DNA of 64,000 bases, taken from positions 2,414,442 through 2,478,441 of the forward strand of contig VZDJ01000623.1 of assembly GCA_008694505.1 (NCBI GenBank). The letters are read 5' to 3'. Positions within the stretch are counted from its first letter, which is position 1; each line of letters begins with the position of its first letter. A model generated the notes under the pieces. The model did not search any database and had not been told where the DNA came from. It worked only from the letters and a program-made list of their open reading frames with translations. A program made the position numbers and the translations under genes. This DNA is from Cyanoderma ruficeps (lineage: Eukaryota; Chordata; Aves; Passeriformes; Timaliidae). Below, piece after piece: positions 61,501 to 64,000 of the stretch.

Positions 61501-62466
61501 TTCCCCTCATGCACTGAGTGCTGCAGGAAATGTGGGGAGGCTCAGGTGTGGTACCTTCCCCTCTGTATCACCACTAATGCTCCCAATCCATGTGTGATCA
61601 ACTTTAGAGCTGGAATATGTTTCATTTGTCAGTTGGGTTTTGGGATGAAGCCTGTCCTTCCTAGACTTGAACTTGAGCACTACTCAACTTCATGAACTGT
61701 TCTGTGAGATTCCTCAAAACTGGGATTGTAGAAAGTTCTTAAAAATGTCTTGTCCAGTTCTATTTCCATTATTATGAGTTATGTCAAAACTGGATTCAAA
61801 AAACAGGTTCCTTTCTCTTTTTGAATTCCATCTGTGAGCTTAAGTTTCTACAAAATCCCCCTAAGAAAGAAGGTCAGATTTCCCTTCAGATTTTCCTCTG
61901 ATTTTAGCAAATGGATCAAGCTGGAAAATTCAGACGTGCATTTTGCCCTCCACATCACTCACGTTCTAATTCCATCTGAGTCTACAGATCATTTGCCAGG
62001 GCTATTTCTAGCCCAGTTCCAGACATTTGGACACATCTTGATCTCATGTTGTACTCTGAGTCTGATCACAGAACAGCAGCAGGGGAATCCTCATGTTATG
62101 GGCTCTACAACCAAAAGAAACAAATACAGTTAAAACAATGAAATAAGTTCTGAACCACTTGCTGGCCAGATGGTATTGTGAATTGTTATAATTCATCAGC
62201 AAAACAGAGGAAGGAAGTGTTTTAAAGCAAGATTATATTATTTTCCTTGAGTTCTTATTATGAAATCTTCCTGAGGTGAACTTTCCAAACTGGAAAACCT
62301 TTCCAGAGGGAATGAATGGAACAGGGCAAACCGGAGACTTGCTGGGGAGTAGTTAAATACAAGGGAGAAGAATAGTATGCCAGTGAAATAAAGGAAGAAT
62401 TCATTACCAAGCTTTCAGTTTGGGAAGACAAGTGAAGAAAAATACAAGTGATTTAAAAAAAAAAAA

Positions 62467-62467
62467 N
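62467..62467. other. Single ambiguous base (N)
   Basis: One N follows a long A run (62456-62466), consistent with a sequencing problem at a homopolymer. Confidence 0.95.
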
Positions 62468-63529
62468 TAAAATATATATGGTCTTTCTGTCCTCCTAATA
62501 ATTCTAGATTGGAAAGAACCCAGGTCTTCCTCCTCACTGGAGGGAAATAAGCCTGAAAGCTGAGAAAGCAGATAAGGCCAGCAGTGACACATTCACTATA
62601 TAGGGAGGCTGCAATATTTAGCAAATTAGTGCCAGCAAAGTGCTTTACAATCCTTAAGAAAAAATGCTGAGAAAAACGCATTTTATTCTTGCTGTCATTT
62701 AAGAAACAAAATACATTTGAAAACCATGAGAAAAAAATATGTCTTAAATGAAAATGACCCATGACCATTAAGTTCACTCCAGTAAAATAAAACACATCCT
62801 GTTTTTGTAACTTTTTTATACAAAGCAGATCCTGGACTGTATAGACTCTTTCCAGCCAAGGATTTGACCCATAGTTGAATTTTTATTAGAAGCAGGGGAG
62901 GAGGTAATGGAAAATACACAGTGCTGCTGCTTCAGTTAAGATAAAGAGTGAAATCTGAATTTAGGAAAATGCAGAAAATAGAGTAAGTTCATTGTACTGG
63001 CTCTCAACTAAAATTAGTTGGTACAAAGAGTTTAGAAATCCTCTGGTGGGGCAAACATAGCTACAGTATCAGTTAATTAAATGACACAAAATGCGTCACC
63101 TAAAACATATCCTGAACTTTCCGCACAGTCAGGAAAATCTGTCACACAAGCTGCATCAGCCTTTTCTTGATAATTTTGTTCTGAAACAGCTGCATTGAGA
63201 TAGAAAAGGACAATTATGTTGTGTCCTGCATCAGTCATCCCCAGGTCTTTTCCATGGGAAGAAGGAATTCTTGGTCACACCCCAGACCCTTACTGTCCAT
63301 AAAGAAATCTATTTTTCTTCCTGTCTAGGCTTTGTGGGAGAGCTGGGAAAAGCCTGGTCTGTGCAGAAGCTCCAGGCCACAGGTATAATCTACCCACTGC
63401 TTTTGGGAGACTGCTCATCCAGAGTTCTGAACTCTGCTCTACAGCCTGGTTCCTGCAAGAAGTCAGCTGGGAGGATCCCTTCCTCTGGTACCCCCTTTGG
63501 GTGGGATGGATCTCACTTAACCTTAGGTT

Positions 63530-63849
63530 AAGGTCCTACAACTTCCTGGAGGGCAGTTGTAGACAGCTGGGGGTTGGCCTCTTTCTCCAGGCAGCAACTG
63601 ACAGAATGAGAGGACACAGTCTTAAGCTGTGCCAAGGGAAATATAGGTTGGATATTAGGAAGAAGTTTTTCACGGAAAGAATGATTAAGTACTGGAATGG
63701 TCTGCCCGGGGAGGTGGTGGAATCGCCATCCCTGGATGTTTAAAAAAAGACTGGATGGGGCATTCGGTGTCATGATTTAGTTGAGGTGTTAGGACTGGGT
63801 TGGACTCGATGATCTTGGAGGTCTCTTCCAACCTACACATTCTGTGATT
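63530..63849 (+). mobile_element. CR1 LINE 3' end, plus orientation
   Basis: Forward landmarks run in order: 'cttcctggagggcagttgta', 'gacagctgggggttggcctc', 'ggttggatattaggaagaag', 'tactggaatggtctgcccgg', 'gaatcgccatccctggatg', 'gggttggactcgatgatctt' and 'ggaggtctcttccaacctac', ending in attctgtgattt. The frame at 63501-63743 reads the end of the CR1 ORF2 protein (RLDIRKKFFTERMIKYWNGL then PGEVVESPSLDV), broken soon after. This is the best preserved CR1 copy here, and 5'-truncated. Confidence 0.95.
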
Positions 63850-64000
63850 TATGTCCACAGTGCATGTGCCTGTGTGTAAACCAGGTGTCAGGGCTCCCAT
63901 TCTGGGGGGTGGAGGACACCCAAAGGGCTTGAGGGCATGAGGCAGCCCATTATACCACACTTACAGGTGACTGGATTTATCCTCACTCTCCAGACTTCCA
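63850..64000. other. Window edge, unassigned
   Basis: These 150 bases follow the CR1 3' end. I see nothing assignable. Confidence 0.5.

Larger units (their letters stand above)
56881..63529. other. Intergenic region upstream of USP6NL
   Basis: This is AT-rich sequence with no convincing exon chain on either strand. It holds a T15 tract (57662-57676), a pyrimidine-rich stretch (58250-58385), a small repeated hairpin word (58524-58560) and one ambiguous base. Frames at 57982-58392 (plus, 136 codons) and 60224-60634 (minus, 136 codons) look fortuitous. A part between about 57000 and 57500 may still be retroviral debris following the gag-like fragment. Confidence 0.6.

Noticed and set aside
1..64000. 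tRNA, rRNA, CRISPR arrays, bacterial operons or phage genes
   Set aside because: None seen. The sequence composition, introns and repeats are those of a bird nuclear genome.

Overview
The window looks like vertebrate, and specifically bird, genomic DNA. It is AT-rich and almost entirely non-coding, with several CR1 LINE fragments, two copies of a bird-type endogenous-retrovirus LTR, one CpG island and widely spaced short exons with GT/AG borders. Nothing bacterial, phage-like or CRISPR-like is visible. No species is claimed.

The main feature is the 5' part of one minus-strand gene, USP6NL (RN-tre), a TBC-domain GTPase-activating protein for Rab5-type GTPases. Three coding exons join in phase: 31756-31828 (start codon), 4064-4137 and 1955-2037. 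Together they encode the conserved N-terminal stretch with LAQERAEIVAKYDR, IEPWEDADY and YKVTDRFGFLH. The TBC domain itself lies beyond base 1. Upstream are a 90-bp exon at 49945-50034 and a first exon ending at 55057 in a CpG island (about 54440-55320). The first exon carries a perfect TISU/YY1-type start context (CAAGATGGCGGC). The frame opened there is continuous through the first two exons but does not match the USP6NL frame in the third exon.

Layout by position: 1-1954 intron; 1955-2037 exon; 2038-4063 intron with a plus-oriented LTR; 4064-4137 exon; 4138-31755 very long intron with an assembly gap (5978-6534), three CR1 fragments and a minus-oriented LTR; 31756-31828 exon; 31831-49944 intron with one CR1 fragment and two near-perfect hairpins; 49945-50034 exon; 50035-55056 intron; 55057-about 55260 first exon and promoter. 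From about 55370 to 64000 the sequence is intergenic: a retroviral LTR-like stretch directly behind the promoter, a decayed gag-like fragment, low-complexity tracts and a plus-oriented CR1 3' end. I found no convincing second gene.

I did not find a new biological system. The points most worth following are the start-codon architecture of USP6NL, the retroelement sequence abutting its promoter, the sense/antisense LTR pair with different poly(A) hexamers, inverted CR1 copies in one intron, and two perfect hairpins near 41 kb.
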